DNA of 64,000 bases from Laguncularia racemosa (GCA_037954665.1 JBBMOL010000224.1:771112-835111); one strand, 5' to 3'. Numbered from the stretch's first letter, positions 10,086-21,700 are shown. Program-made: numbers and translations. Notes: a model not told the origin generated them from the letters alone.

Positions 10086-11529
10086 TGATAAAGGCACATT
10101 TTACTCATATTTTATAGTATGATTTATGATGAAATTCAATGGATTCTATGGAATTCATGGGAAGATGGTACTTAATAGATGTATTTTGATTATTCAGGTC
10201 TTTGAGGACATAGATTCAAGATATAAGCGGAGCACATAGAAAGATGGCATGGAAAGCATTGGAAGTTGGACTATTTTTTTGGATCCAAGGCTGCCGGCCT
10301 TCACAGCCGGCTTACATGCAAGGCCGCTGGCCTTCACAGCCGGCTTACATCTAAGGCCGTCGGCCTTCACAGCCGGCTTACATTGAACACCACCGACTTT
10401 GATCCGGCTTTGGGCCGGCCTTCTTTTCTGACGAATTGTCTCGTCCATCCTTTGATATAAATAGCCTTGTTGCAATAGAGAAAGGGGACCTTTTGCCAAT
10501 TCTTCGACCGAGAAAGAGTTCTTCCGGGAAAATTTTATATTCAAGCCTGAATTGATTCAATTGAGTGGAGAGGAATCATTCGTGGGGATTGAGTTATTGA
10601 TTCTTAAAGCTTTGAGGAAGTTTTGCAATTGAGGATCTTCAAACAATTGTGTTACCAGATTGGTGATCTCTGAATTGTTGATTATTTATGCAATTGAGTA
10701 ATATATTATCAATTACAATGAATCGTAATCCATGTGCTTCAATCAATTGTTATTCTATTGTCATCTCCAGGATGTTCTAATTTCTTTTGGTGGGAAGGGG
10801 ATGAAACCCTAGACTGGTAGAATGATAATTGTAGTTATGCTATAAAATTATTCGGCATGTGGAATATTCATATTGTAATCTCTTTGCTATAATTCTTTGT
10901 TTCTTAATTGAATTAGATTTATAGGAACGTTGATGACTCGGGAGGGGAATTAGGGTTCATAAGAAATTCTTGATAATGAGTAATTAACATATGCAGAAGC
11001 TGAGTTAGTCACTTTTGTTAGAAATTATCTTAATATTAATGCAATGCTTCTAATTGATTTTTCTCTAAGGGATTAGGAGAGATTGATTTGGGGTATTAGT
11101 CATTCATATAACTGGAAAGTTTATGATTGTAAATTTGAGTCTTCTATTAATTTGTATAGCGGAAGCTAATAGATTAATTTGGGGTTTTGTTAATTTTGTA
11201 TGAATATCCACATGATTAAAGATTATTATAACATGATGGCAATTTGACTAACTTGTCTAGGGTGAATTCTTAATTCCTACTTTTTTAATTGAAAAGTTTA
11301 TTTGTTCAAGATTCTCGAAATCATCAATTTGCATTTTATTTTAGTCTTTAATCAAATAGTGAAATCATCCTTCTTTCCATTGCCTAAATATCAATTTGAG
11401 CTAGTACAAGTCTAGTACTTTGTAGTCCTCGTGGAATCAACATTTTTTTTACCACTTTATTACTTGATACGACCAGTGCACTTGCTGCAATTTACGCTCC
11501 CATTTTATATATATATTATGAGCGTATCA
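10086..11529 (+). repeat. element C 3' LTR
   Basis: 1444 bp, TGATAAAGG...GAGCGTATCA. It contains a 33-bp tandem repeat with GCCGGC at 10293, 10306, 10339 and 10372, and a TATA box GATATAAATA at 10454-10463 just downstream. AT-rich sequence without ORFs fills the rest. The last 70 bp match the end of the D LTRs. Confidence 0.92.
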
Positions 11530-11534
11530 GAGGG

Positions 11535-14470
11535 GGGATCAACTTTGGTGGTGAGTGAAAAAAAGAGTGCAGCCTTGCAAAAGGAGAGTCGTGTGGCAAG
11601 AGCGAGTGTAGTGAGGAGAGCGTTAGTGATGAAGCAACCCATGTTGTTGCTAGTCTTTAAGGAAATTTGTTTGAATACTAACGAACTTTTTAACTCTTTG
11701 CCTAGTGTGGTTGTGTCTATTGTGCAAGACTTTGAAGATGTCTTCCCTGAGGAGATTCCAAAGGGTTACCACCTATTTGTGGTGTTGAGCACCAGATTGA
11801 CGTTATACCCGGAGCATCTATTCCAAACAAACCAGCTTATAGGAGCAATCCAGAGGAGACAAAGGAACTCCAAAGGCAGGTCAATGAATTAATAGAGAAG
11901 GGTTACGTGAGAAAAAGCATGAGCCCATGTGCAATGCCTGTGATTTTGGTGCCTAAGAAGGTTGGGTCATGGAGAATGTGTGTTGATTGCCGCGCCATCA
12001 ACAACAACATGGTAAAGTATCGTCATCCCATTTCTCGCTTAGATGACATGTTAGATGAGTTACATGGGTGTAGTGTCTTTTCCAAAATTGATTTGAAAAG
12101 CGAATATCACTAAATTAGAATGAAAGAAGGTGATGAATGGAAAACCGCATTTAAGACAAAATATGGATTATATGAGTGGTTAGTAATGCCTTTCGGTTTA
12201 ACTAACGCACCTAGTACTTTCATGAGACTTATGAACCATGTTTTGAGGACTTTTATTGGCAAATTTGTGGTTATCTATTTTGATGACATCCTCATTTACA
12301 GCAAGAGTTTGGAAGACCATATATCTCACTTGAGGGATGTTTTGGAAGTTCTTCGAAAGGAGTAGTTATATGCTAACCTCAAAAAGTGCACTTTTTGCAC
12401 AGACAAACTTGTGTTTCTTAGTTTTATTGTTAGTGCACAGGGAATACAGGTTGATGAAGAGAAGATTTATGCAATCCAAGAATGGCCTAGTCTAACTAAT
12501 GTAAGTAATGTGCGGAGTTTCCATGGACTAGTGCGCTTTCACAAGAGGTTTTTGAAGGATTTCAGCACCATTGCAGCACCACTACTGAAGTTATCAAGAA
12601 GAACGTGGGGTTCAGATGGGGAGAGAAACAAGAGAAGGCCTTTCAGATGCTTAAAAACAAGTTGACTCATGTGCCATTACTTACTTTACCTGATTTCTCT
12701 AAAACCTTTGAAATTGAGTGTGATGCTTTAGGAATAGGTATTGAAGCAGTTCTCATGCAGGAGAGGAGACCAATTGCATTCTTTAGTGAGAAGCTAAGTA
12801 ACTACCCTACTTATGACAAGGATTTATATGCATTGGTTCGAGCGCTGGAGACTTGGCAACACTATCTTTGGCCAAAAGAGTTCGTGATCCACACTGATCA
12901 TGAATCCTTGAAGTACTTGAAGGAACAACTATGCTAAACAAAAGACATGCTCGTTGGGTGGAGTTTATCGAAACATTTCCCTATGTCATCCACTACAAGC
13001 AAGGTAAAGAAAATGTTGTTGCTAATGCACTTTCTAGAAGGTGTGCCCTTATCTCTACTCTTAGTTCTAGATTGCTTGGTTTTGAGCATATTAAAGAATT
13101 GTATGCTGCTGATCGAGATTTTTGTGAAGAGTATGTGCGCTGTGAGAAGAGTGGTCATGGTAAATTTTATAAGCATGAAGGATTCTTGTTTAGGGAGAAT
13201 AAACTTTGCATTCCAAATTGTTCTTTAAGAGAATTATTAGTGAGGGAGTCCCATGGAGGAGGTTTAATGGGGCATTTTGGAGTAGCTAAAATGTTAGGGG
13301 TTTTGCAGGAACACTTCTATTGGCCTCACATGAAACGTGATGTTGAGAGGATTTGTGAGTGATGTGTCTCTTATAAGCAAGCAAAATCTAGAGTCCAACC
13401 TCATGGACTTTATACCCCACTTCACATTCCTCATGAGCCTTGGGTAGATATTTCCATGGATTTTGTGTTAGGATTACCCAGGTCTAGGTATAGTCGAGAC
13501 TCTATTTTTGTAGTCGTGGATAGGTTTTCTAAGATGGCACATTTCATTCCTTGCCACAAAACAGATGATGCTTGCAATATTGCTAATTTGTTCTTTAGGG
13601 AAGTTGTGAGATTGCATGGTATGCCTAGAACAATCGTATCGGATCGAGATGCTAAGTTCTTGAGCTACTTCTGGAAGACCATATGGGCTAAGTTAGGAAC
13701 TAAGCTATTGTTTTCTACTACTTGTCATCTACAGATTGATGGTCAAATTGAGGTAGTAAATCAAACTTTATCTACTTTGTTAAGGGCAGTCATTTAAAAG
13801 AACATTAAAAGTTGGGAGAATTGTTTGCTGCATGTTGAATTTGCCTATAATCGCACAATGCATTCTGCTACTAAGTTTACTCCTTTTGAAATTGTGTATG
13901 GTTTTAATCCACTAACTCCTTTGGATTTATCACCTCTGCCTATTTCTGAGTATGTTAATCTAGATGGTAAGAAGAAAGCAGAATTTGTTAAACAGATCCA
14001 TGAGAAGGCAAAGCTAAACTTTGAGCGAAGAACAGAGTAGTATGTGAAACAAGCTAATAAAGGTCGTCGACAAGCTGTCTTTGAACCTGGAGACTGGGTT
14101 TGGGTTCACATGCGCAAAGAGCGGTTTCCTGTACACCATCGATCTAAATTACTTCCTAGAGGCGATGGACCATTTCAAATTCTTGAGCGCATCAATGATA
14201 ATGCTTACAAGATAGATTTGCCAGGTGAGTATTAAGTAAGTGCTACTTTTAATGTTACTAATTTAAGTCCTTTTCATGTAGGCGATGATTTGAGGACAAA
14301 TCATTTTCAAGAGGAGGGGAATGATGAGAGCCATGATGGGAGCCAAGCTAGAAGGTGGAATGTAGATCCTCTTGAAGTGCCACCTAGACCGATCACAAGA
14401 ACTCGAGCAAAACGATTCAAGGAAGCACTGAACGGGCTGATAAAGGATATCCAAGAAGCCGGAAAAGAGT
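11535..14470 (+). pseudogene. element B pol: RT, RNase H, integrase, LTR-encoded tail
   Basis: Linker and pre-RT region (11550-11760), a frameshift near 11763, then RT with GSWRMCVDCRAINNNMVKY, MPFGLTNAPSTFMRLMNHVL and the catalytic YFDD at about 12279-12290. RNase H runs 12620-13040 (FEIECDALGIGIEAVLMQ, VIHTDHESLKYL, ending ALSRR). Integrase has the HHCC region (HGGGLMGHFGVAKML to CVSYKQAKSR, 13254-13390), DISMDFVLGLPR with the first catalytic Asp, and VSDRDAKFL with the second. The C-terminus enters the 3' LTR and ends near 14470 with PPRPITRTRAKRFKEALNGL, a CR-motif-like tail. Stops include TAA 12111-12113, TAG 12363-12365, TAA 12935-12937, TGA about 13360-13362, TAA 13795-13797, TAG 14038-14040 and TAA 14233-14235. 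Confidence 0.9.
14311..14321 (+). promoter_or_regulatory. element B polypurine tract
   Basis: GAGGAGGGGAA directly precedes the 3' LTR; expected primer site for plus-strand DNA. It lies inside the pol reading frame. Confidence 0.8.
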
Positions 14471-15106
14471 AGAGCAACCATGAGAATGACCTTGCATTTG
14501 TACAAGTCATTCAAGGAGATCAAAGCTGCCGGCCTTGACAACGCTGGCTTAAACGCTGCCGGCCTTGACAATGCTGGCTTAAACGCTGCCGGCCTTGAAC
14601 CGGTGTTGCAATTCGCGCGCGACAGAGGGACTACACCGGCATACTACACCGCCAGCCTATATACCCGACATACATCCTACGCCAGCTACTACGCCGCCTC
14701 CTACGCCGCCGGCTTTCATTGCCTGTTTTTTATTTTTCCGCGACTTTATTATGTTATGTCGTTTTGGGCTTTTGTTATTACGAGTTGTAGACCCTAATAT
14801 AAGCTGCTAGGGTTAGAAAACAGAGGATAGAACACACATACAACATTGAATAACATATTTTGAGAGAATTCCTCTCTTGGTTCTCTAAAGAACTTCTCTT
14901 GAACTTATCGGGTTTCTTTCGTGGCGTTTAACCAGACTTATCAATCGGTCTTTCATCTCGATTGTTGCGTCAACAGAACATACCAAGGTTCTTGCCTCGT
15001 CTATAGGCAACGGGTCGTGGTTCCACTTTGATTGTTTGGCATCTTGGGTTGCAATTCCGAACGTATTGGTATTGGGTTTCGTCACATGTGGGTGTAGTTT
15101 GTATGA
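14322..15106 (+). repeat. element B 3' LTR
   Basis: 785 bp, starts TGATGAGAGCC and ends TTTGTATGA (terminal CA changed to GA). A 30-bp unit with GCCGGC repeats three times (GCCGGC at 14528, 14558, 14588) and another GCCGGC lies at 14708. A TATA-like CCTATATAC is at 14656-14664. The pol stop lies at 14468-14470. Confidence 0.93.
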
Positions 15107-15345
15107 CCATGAATAGGTGGTAACCCCTTTGGAATCTCCTCAGGGAAGACATCTTCAAAGTCGTGCACAATAGACACAACCACACTAGGCAAAGAGTTAA
15201 AAAGTTCGTTAGTATTCAAACAAGTTTCCTTAAAAACCAGCGACAACATGGGTTGCTTCATCACTAACGCTCTCCTCACTACACTCGCTCTTGCCACACA
15301 ACTCTCCTTTTGCAAGGCTACACTCTCCTTTTCACTCACCACCAA
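15107..15345 (-). pseudogene. element A pol N-terminal part (right of B)
   Basis: Read on the - strand this is the start of the pre-RT region: MVVSEKESVALQKESCVAR near 15345, the NELFNSLPSVVVSIVHDF segment, and VFPEEIPKGLPPIHG ending at the CCATG duplication. It continues in frame at 5336 on the far side of B, which shows that B split this gene. Confidence 0.88.
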
Positions 15346-16079
15346 AGTTGATTCCCCTCAACTTGGCCTCTCACACTCTTTCCAGCCTTCCTCTCTTTTT
15401 CCTTTTGATATTGACTTTTGTATTCCTTTTCTTTTTCTATGTCTTTTGCTCTCTCAATCTCCCTCTGTTTTTCACTCACCTTATATTTTGCAAAAGATTG
15501 TTGTAGCTGCAACTGATCCTCATACACCTGTTTAGGTGTTAAGGGTTTAAGATTATAGCTTTTGCTATGGTGAACAAGTGTATACTTGTTAGAAAAGCCA
15601 TCATGAACAACCTTCTGTCAAACTACCATGGCTTCCCTAACAATACATGACATGCCTACATCGGCACTACATCGCATAACACCTCATCCTCATACCTACC
15701 GATGCGAAAAGCAATTAAGGCTTGCTTACTCACCTTAGTCTCGCCACTATCATTCAACCACTGCAATTTATATGGGCTAGGGTGTTTAATGGTCTTGAGC
15801 CCCAACCTCTCAACAATGAAAGTACTCACTACATTAGTGTAACTCCCCCCATCAATGATCAAATTGCAAATATGGTCACCTAGATAACATCTAGTATGAA
15901 AGATATTCTCTCGTTGCACCTCCTCGTCTTCCTTTACCTGCACATTCAAAGCTCACTTAATTACTACCACTAACTTCCCTGCTGCAGGCTCCTCGTCATC
16001 ACTAGCATCCTCTAATGGAGGCATATCATCATCTTCACTATCCCCCTCAGTCTCATACTTACCATCATCGCGCAAAATC
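15346..16079 (-). pseudogene. element A protease and linker
   Basis: Retropepsin domain with NIFHTRCYLGDHICNLIIDG at about 15840-15905 and DEVLCDVVPM near 15660, followed by a Lys/Glu-rich linker (15345-15540). The catalytic Asp-Gly-Gly is kept, although the next Cys is Tyr here. At least one stop (TAA near 15958) and a break after 15656 leave it inactive. Confidence 0.82.
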
Positions 16080-17166
16080 ATAACACGTCTATTCGGACAT
16101 TGACTAGCAATATGGCCTCTACCTTGGCATTTAAAACATTTAATGTCATGATTTCTAGGAGTAGAAGAATCAGGTTTACCTTGATTACCAGGAGTAGAAC
16201 CTCCTTGCTTCTGCTCTCCTTTTGGCTTGGTGGGTAAAGACTTTTCTTCCTTCCTGCAATGGTTAGTCTTCTAAGTAGATGAACCAGCACCCTATTGAAA
16301 CCGTGTTGTACTACTATCTTTCCTTCTGTGTTGGTTCTCAACCTTTATAGCCATGTGAACCATATCTTCCAATTCCACATAATGCTGCAATTCTACTACA
16401 TTTTGGATCTCTCTATTCAACCCAGCAAGAAACCTAGCCATGGTAGCCTCTCTATCCTCCTCAACATTCGCTCTAATCATAGTAACCTCCATCTTCTTGA
16501 AATACTCATCCACACTTCGGCTTCCCTGCTTAAGAGTTTGCAATTTGTTGTGCAATTCGCGATAGTAGTAAGTAGGAACAAACCGCTTCTTCATCACCCT
16601 CTTCATCTCTTCCCAAGACTCAATGGGTGGTTTGCCATTCCTTCTTCTATTCAACATCAGTTGATCCTACCACACTATGGCATAATCTGATAACTCAGTG
16701 GCAGCAAGCATCACTTTCTTTCTCCCACTATAATTGTGATAATCAAACATCATCTCTACCTTTTTCTCCCATTCTAAGTATGCCTCGGGATCATTCTTCC
16801 CTTGGAAAGGAGGAATCTTCATCTTTATACTACTCAATTGATTATCCTCTCTATCCCTATCTCCTCTATCTTCCCAATCCCTAGTTCCTCTATTCCTACC
16901 ACCATAACCTCTATAACTCCCGATAGAAGGTTCATCAAATTCATCATCAGAAATTTCATCTCCACCCCTTTGTCCTCTCTTAGAACAACTCTCCCTTTTA
17001 CGCCCTTGAAAGACGTTTTTAGATTGCTCTAGTTTCTGCTCCACCGTCTCATGAATTTGTTCCACTCCCTCCTAAAACATTCTCTTCATCTCACCCCTCA
17101 ACGCCTCAATCACTAACCTAGCATCAAACCTCCCCCTCTCACCTTCAGGAGAATGTTGCCTCGACA
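16080..17166 (-). pseudogene. element A gag
   Basis: Starts at ATG 17166 (MSRQHSPEGERGRFD) after an acceptor-like TTGCAG. The gag domain follows (MKIPPFQGKNDPEAYLEWEK near 16810, DREATMARFLAGLNREIQN near 16430). The zinc knuckle CFKC...GHIASQC at about 16097-16141 is an intact CX2CX4HX4C, which would bind the RNA genome. Stops are a TAG near 17071, one near 16665 within the WDQL segment, and others around 16270-16290. Closely matches the B gag. Confidence 0.87.
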
Positions 17167-17618
17167 TAGTTCCTGCAATGAAAGGTTAGTACTAGCACAA
17201 ATATATATAGAATTAAACCTCACAATTCGCTCCCTCATGTGTTTCACTCAAAGAAGGATATCTCACAATCACTCGTGTATTCTCACAACAGAGATGTTAT
17301 CAACTCACTAATCCCTCTTCTCAATTCTCTTGGAACAAATCCGAACTACACCAAATTCTTCCGTAGAATTCAAGAACAAACTCTCCGGGCTTGAATTTTC
17401 CTTTTTCTTTTTTTTTTTTGTTGTCTTTGTGTTCGTTCTTCTCTTTTTTTTTGTTTTTGTTTTTCATTCCTTTTTTTTTTTTTGTAAAAAGATTGATAGA
17501 ATGAAACTACACTACTCAAGAGACAATTAACACTATGGACTTGAGTATGAAGCGATGGTAATACGAAACTTGATATGAACAATTGATATGAATGATTGGA
17601 GTTAGGGCTTTGATGTTA
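17167..17618 (-). other. element A 5' leader
   Basis: Untranslated leader between gag and the D insertion. On the - strand it is A-rich (17400-17490 here is T-rich) and carries the conserved TACTAAC (17190-17200 area) and TTGCAG just upstream of gag. It matches B 6162-6613. D has landed at its 5' end, at the candidate splice donor. Confidence 0.7.
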
Positions 17619-17623
17619 CCTTT

Positions 17624-19002
17624 TGATACGCTCAGAACATATATATAAAATGGGAGCGTAAATTGCAGCAAGTGCACTGGTCGTATCAAGTAATAGAGTG
17701 GTGAAAAGTAAGGTTGCCGATCCCTCGAGGAACCAATAGAGTACTAGACCTATGGCAATTCTTATCAATATCTAGGAGATTAAAGAGGGGCTTTGAAATG
17801 TCTAAGCTAAAAATTTAACTTAAAGCAAATAAGGAGAATTTTATGAAGAATCTATCAATTATGAACGCGGGAAATTAGAATTCACCCTAGATCCATTAAT
17901 CAAACTGCTACCATGTTATATCAACTAGTGGTTATAAGGTTATTCAAGTGAGTTTAGAAAATCCTTTTTAAGGATGTTAACCTTAACTTAATTAGTCGGC
18001 TTCCGCGTCTCCAATTAACCAAGGAATCAAAATTATGTTCATACACCTCCCGATGCTACAAACAACTAATGCCCTAAATCAATTAACCCTAATCCCTTAG
18101 TGATTAATTAACGAGAAACATTGCATTGCGCCTACCATAAACTCTAATTAAACCAATTATCTCAACTCCCGTATTGATAATCAATCTAATTAAGAATTCC
18201 TAACAAATCCTAATCAACTCCCGTATCAAAAGGATTTCTAACAATTATAATCAAAGACCAATTATAATTGAAATCAAAGGAATTGCAATCATGAATAATC
18301 CTAATAATTCCTAATCATATAACATGGCTATAATTATCCTTTTAACATTCTAGGGTTTCATCCAATTTCCCAAGGAAAAGACTTAGCAATTCATGGAGAT
18401 AAAAACATGATTATGATTAAGGAGATTCGTGTAAAAGAAATCATATTCAATGGTTGGATCAAATGCTTGAATTGCATATCAGAAATGAAGTTCAGAAATC
18501 ACCAATTCAACAATACAAATAATACCTTAATTGAAAGGAACTCCACAAATCCTTCACAAAGGATGATAATCTCCACGAAGATCACAAAGTTTTCTCCAAG
18601 ATTTGATCTCCACAATTCTCCCTTAAAACTAGGTTAAAACTACTCTAAGAACACTAAAATTTGACAAAAGTTCCTCTCTAAATCGACATAAGACCTATAT
18701 ATATGCAAGGGGAGGCGAGAAGATGCAATTAAAACAAGAACGGTCCAAGGCCGGCAGCACGTTCTTTAAGCCGGCCATAAAGGCCGGCGACTTTAATCTC
18801 TCATTTGCCATCCTTCAATCTTTTCATGCTTCAATTTGTATGCAATCTCTCCAAATTGATTAAGCTTTGAACTCAAAGTCCTTCAACATCTGAAATATAA
18901 AAATAAACATGATTAAGTACCATTTCCTTGTGATTTCTCTAAAATCAATAATGAATACTTGCAAATTGCTTAATGAATTATGAGTAAAATATGCCTTTAT
19001 CA
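17624..19002 (-). repeat. element D 3' LTR
   Basis: 1379 bp; on the - strand TGATAAAGGCAT...GAGCGTATCA. GCCGGC occurs at 18750, 18770 and 18783, upstream of a TATA-like TATATATA (18694-18706, - strand). Confidence 0.93.
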
Positions 19003-20526
19003 ACTCCCCTACACTTAAACTTTTGCTTGTCCTCAAGCAAAATAAAACCAGAAAGAAATCTATCCTAGAAAGTACAATTTTTTTTTTTATTATCATACAA
19101 ACTTGAACATCTGTTATCTCTACTTCTAACTCACTACTTTATGATGCCCACCACTCAAACCAAACTGGGAATATGTGATTAGAGTACTATACTCAAAATT
19201 AACCAACTAATCTAGAGAAAAAAAACTTTAATCCAAGCGTTTAACCTAAGAATTCTTATTCCAAAAGTAGATATTCAGTCCTAAAGGAAAAACACCCATT
19301 TAAACTTCACTGGCAATTAGCAAGCATATGATCCTTTACATCACTTCTTTAAACAAGTCAACATAAAATGAAAGCATATGGTATCAATTCCTTTCCTAGA
19401 TTTTCTCCCTTTTAATTAGAAGTCTTGTAGCTTGTTGATGAGCATTCACTAAAACTCTATCTTCTTTTTCTTTTTTTTTTTTTTTTTTTTCTTTTTCTTT
19501 TTTTTATTTTTTTTTTACTATAAAATAAGTTCGTGTATTGAACTTTTGCTTCTCCGCCCTTATCGCTATAGTGAGATCACTAATTCGGCACATCCCGGGC
19601 TCATCACCCAAGTGACCAGGTTTTAAAGGGACCCCATCGAACTCTCCCTCACTCTAGCATTCAAGTTTAGATACTCTTAACTCAATTACCTGAGTCATTA
19701 GAGTAATGCAACTTATTTCATTTGAATTCTATACAGAATTAAGACTTTTTTATAAGGGATCACTAAGTGAGGAGTTTCCCTTACCTCTTTTATTAGATGT
19801 TGAAAAGCTTTCAAAGCAACTTTCAAGAAGATACACTAGCTAGAAAAGAGACCCGAAGTACACCTGTTTATCTTTCACAAGAGGACTCAATAGACTCTTA
19901 AACTTCAAATTATAAGGCTAAAAACTAGGTAAATTTGATTTCTAAAGATTTTATTTATTAATTTTAACTAAGTACAAGAATCACAACAGTGGTGAGTAGG
20001 GCATAATAATGAGTTATTATTTTTAATAAATCAAAAACAGATGCAAAAGGCTTTCATTTTTTATTTTTTGTATAATCTCTAGATTTCCATCAAAAGTTTT
20101 GAAAAAAATTGGCCTAAAAATTATCAGATAACTCAGGGACAAATACAGTTCATGATAATGGAAGAGTATGATCATCAAAGCACAGAACAGGCAATACTCA
20201 TCTCAACTTTAATACCTACATTCCCTTCCCCACACTTAAGAATAGACAGTATCCACACTGTCTCACATCAATGCAAATAACAAAATAGGAAGGAAATAAG
20301 AAAAAAAAGGAACTAGTACTCCCCTGGTATAACATGTAGAAGCCATATTTAAATTCCATCAAAGTTGAACTTGGAGAGATTGGTCCTTGTGAACATTCAC
20401 CTTGCATTTTCCTAAAAATAATTAAAAGAAAACCAACAAAACACAATAAAGTAAACATAAATATAGGCTGCCTCCCATAGAGCGCTTGTTTTATAGTCAT
20501 CAGCCTGACTATCAGGGTTTGTCATC
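19003..20526 (-). other. element D 3' non-coding region and polypurine tract
   Basis: No coding potential. On the - strand it ends in AAGTTTAAGTGTAGGGGAGT (19003-19022) against the LTR, a typical Athila/Tat polypurine end. It contains a long T-rich run (19463-19516) and, at 19597-19650, the block shared with C and G. Confidence 0.75.
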
Positions 20527-21700
20527 TCAGCTTAAATCAAGGAGTTTAAACAACTCCTTCAATACCATCATCTTCAGATTTGGATTCCAAGCTTCCTTCC
20601 ATGGTATGGTGCCCTTCTTTTCAGCTTCCACCAATGTTTTGTAGGTGGATATCAATAAACTTACCTGCTGGATGTCTGCCCTTGACCACCCCAGGATTTC
20701 CCTATATTCATCCAACTGGCCTTGAATCTGCTGCTGCAATTCTCTTGTCATAGGCGCTGGATTAATGTGAGGCCATGGATTTCCTGAATTCAAACACTCA
20801 TAATAAAACAATTGATTAGAAAAGACATTAGGTTCAAGTGTCTGCATGGGCATTAGTGTCGGCACTGGTGGCTTCTCATAGTGGTCTGTCTTCTCAAAAG
20901 CAACAACATTTTCAGTCTGGGGTACTTGCTTACAGCCTTTGTTTTCTTGCTCATCCTCATCCCCCCAATCATCTATCTCATTCAAGACAGCTTCAAGAAT
21001 GGTTTGCCCTACATCTTCCTCCACATCATTGTTAGTAATTTCACCCTCAGCAGATATGTTAGAATACATTGCTTTCTCATTAGACAAAAACACAGGATCA
21101 TACATATCAAATGTTACCTGGTCATCTAGTGCTCTAAGGGTGAGCTTACCTTGTCCTAAATCAATTAGAGCTTGACCTGTGGCTAGGAATGGTCTACCCA
21201 AAATGAGTGGAATGTCCTCATCTTCTTCCACATCCAGTATGACAAAGTCCACTGGAAATATGAATTTATCGACCTTGACTAAGACATCCTCCACTGTACC
21301 CTTGGAAAACCTTAAGCTCTTATCAGCTAGCTGCACAGTGATTGGTCTCCTCTTGCACTTTTGTGGCTCTATTCCAAGCTTCCTAAAAATTGAAAGTGGC
21401 ATTAAATTAGTACTTGCACCAGAATCAATCAAAACATTCTCAAAATCAATATTACCAATGGTGCAAGGGATATTGAAACTTCCCTGATCTTTTAGCTTTC
21501 TAGGTAGCTAAGCAGATTTCTTCTCTATGATAGCTGAACTCTCGCCAAGAAGCATTACTTTCTCAACACTCTCCATGGATCTTTTGTTAGAGAGCAGCTC
21601 TTTCATGAATTTGGCATAGGATGGAATTTGCTTCAAGGCCTTAAGAGAGGTATATTGATTTGAAGCCCTTTAAATATGTCACAAAACCTGGCAAACTGGG
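20527..21700 (-). pseudogene. element D protease with C-terminal extension
   Basis: Aspartic protease in the same polyprotein as gag. The active site is MIDSGASTNLMPLSIF at about 21387-21434, with the intact Asp-Ser-Gly triplet, followed by QLADKSLRFSKGTVEDVLV and the IPLILGRPFLATGQ flap-end motif (about 21180-21220). Beyond the protease, some 180 residues continue to the stop at 20527: an acidic stretch (NNDVEEDVGQTILEAVLNEI), then a region with REILGWSRADIQQ. I do not recognise this extension. An amber stop lies just upstream (near 21509) and a one-base insertion near 21650 breaks the link to gag. The 301-codon stretch from 21432 to 20527 itself is open. Confidence 0.82.

Larger units (their letters stand above)
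8428..11529 (+). mobile_element. element C: internally deleted D-type element in B
   Basis: 3102-bp insertion with ends TGATAAAGGCAC and GAGCGTATCA and an exact 5-bp duplication GAGGG (8423-8427 and 11530-11534). The homologous uninterrupted site in A (around 15345-15360 on the - strand) confirms the boundaries. It holds a 5' LTR fragment (8428-8705), a stretch of 3' internal non-coding sequence (8706-10085) and a full 3' LTR (10086-11529). There is no gag, no pol and no primer site, so about a kilobase of LTR plus the coding interior has been lost. The termini and 3' leader sequence match D, so it is a relative of that gag-only family. Confidence 0.9.
5342..15106 (+). mobile_element. element B: CRM-like Ty3/gypsy nested in A
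   Basis: Complete-ended gypsy element on the + strand with 5' LTR 5342-6111, primer site 6115-6127, gag 6614-7690, protease 7691-8427, pol 11535-14470 and 3' LTR 14322-15106. The 5-bp target duplication CCATG is exact (5337-5341 and 15107-15111), and the two flanks belong to the pol gene of A, whose reading frame is restored when B is taken out. B and A are the same family. Element C is inserted at 8428. Without C, B is about 6.66 kb. All its genes are broken, so it is not autonomous now. Confidence 0.95.

Noticed and set aside
14525..14600. CRISPR-like array of short repeats
   Set aside because: Two to three direct 30-bp copies with no spacers, inside a plant LTR; it is a simple tandem repeat.
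15248..15535. ORF on the + strand rich in Leu and Ser
   Set aside because: It is the reverse of the A-element Lys/Glu-rich linker, which has homologous coding sequence on the - strand in B.
17330..17530. Short Phe-rich ORF
   Set aside because: Produced by the T-rich strand of the A 5' leader; low complexity and not conserved in B.
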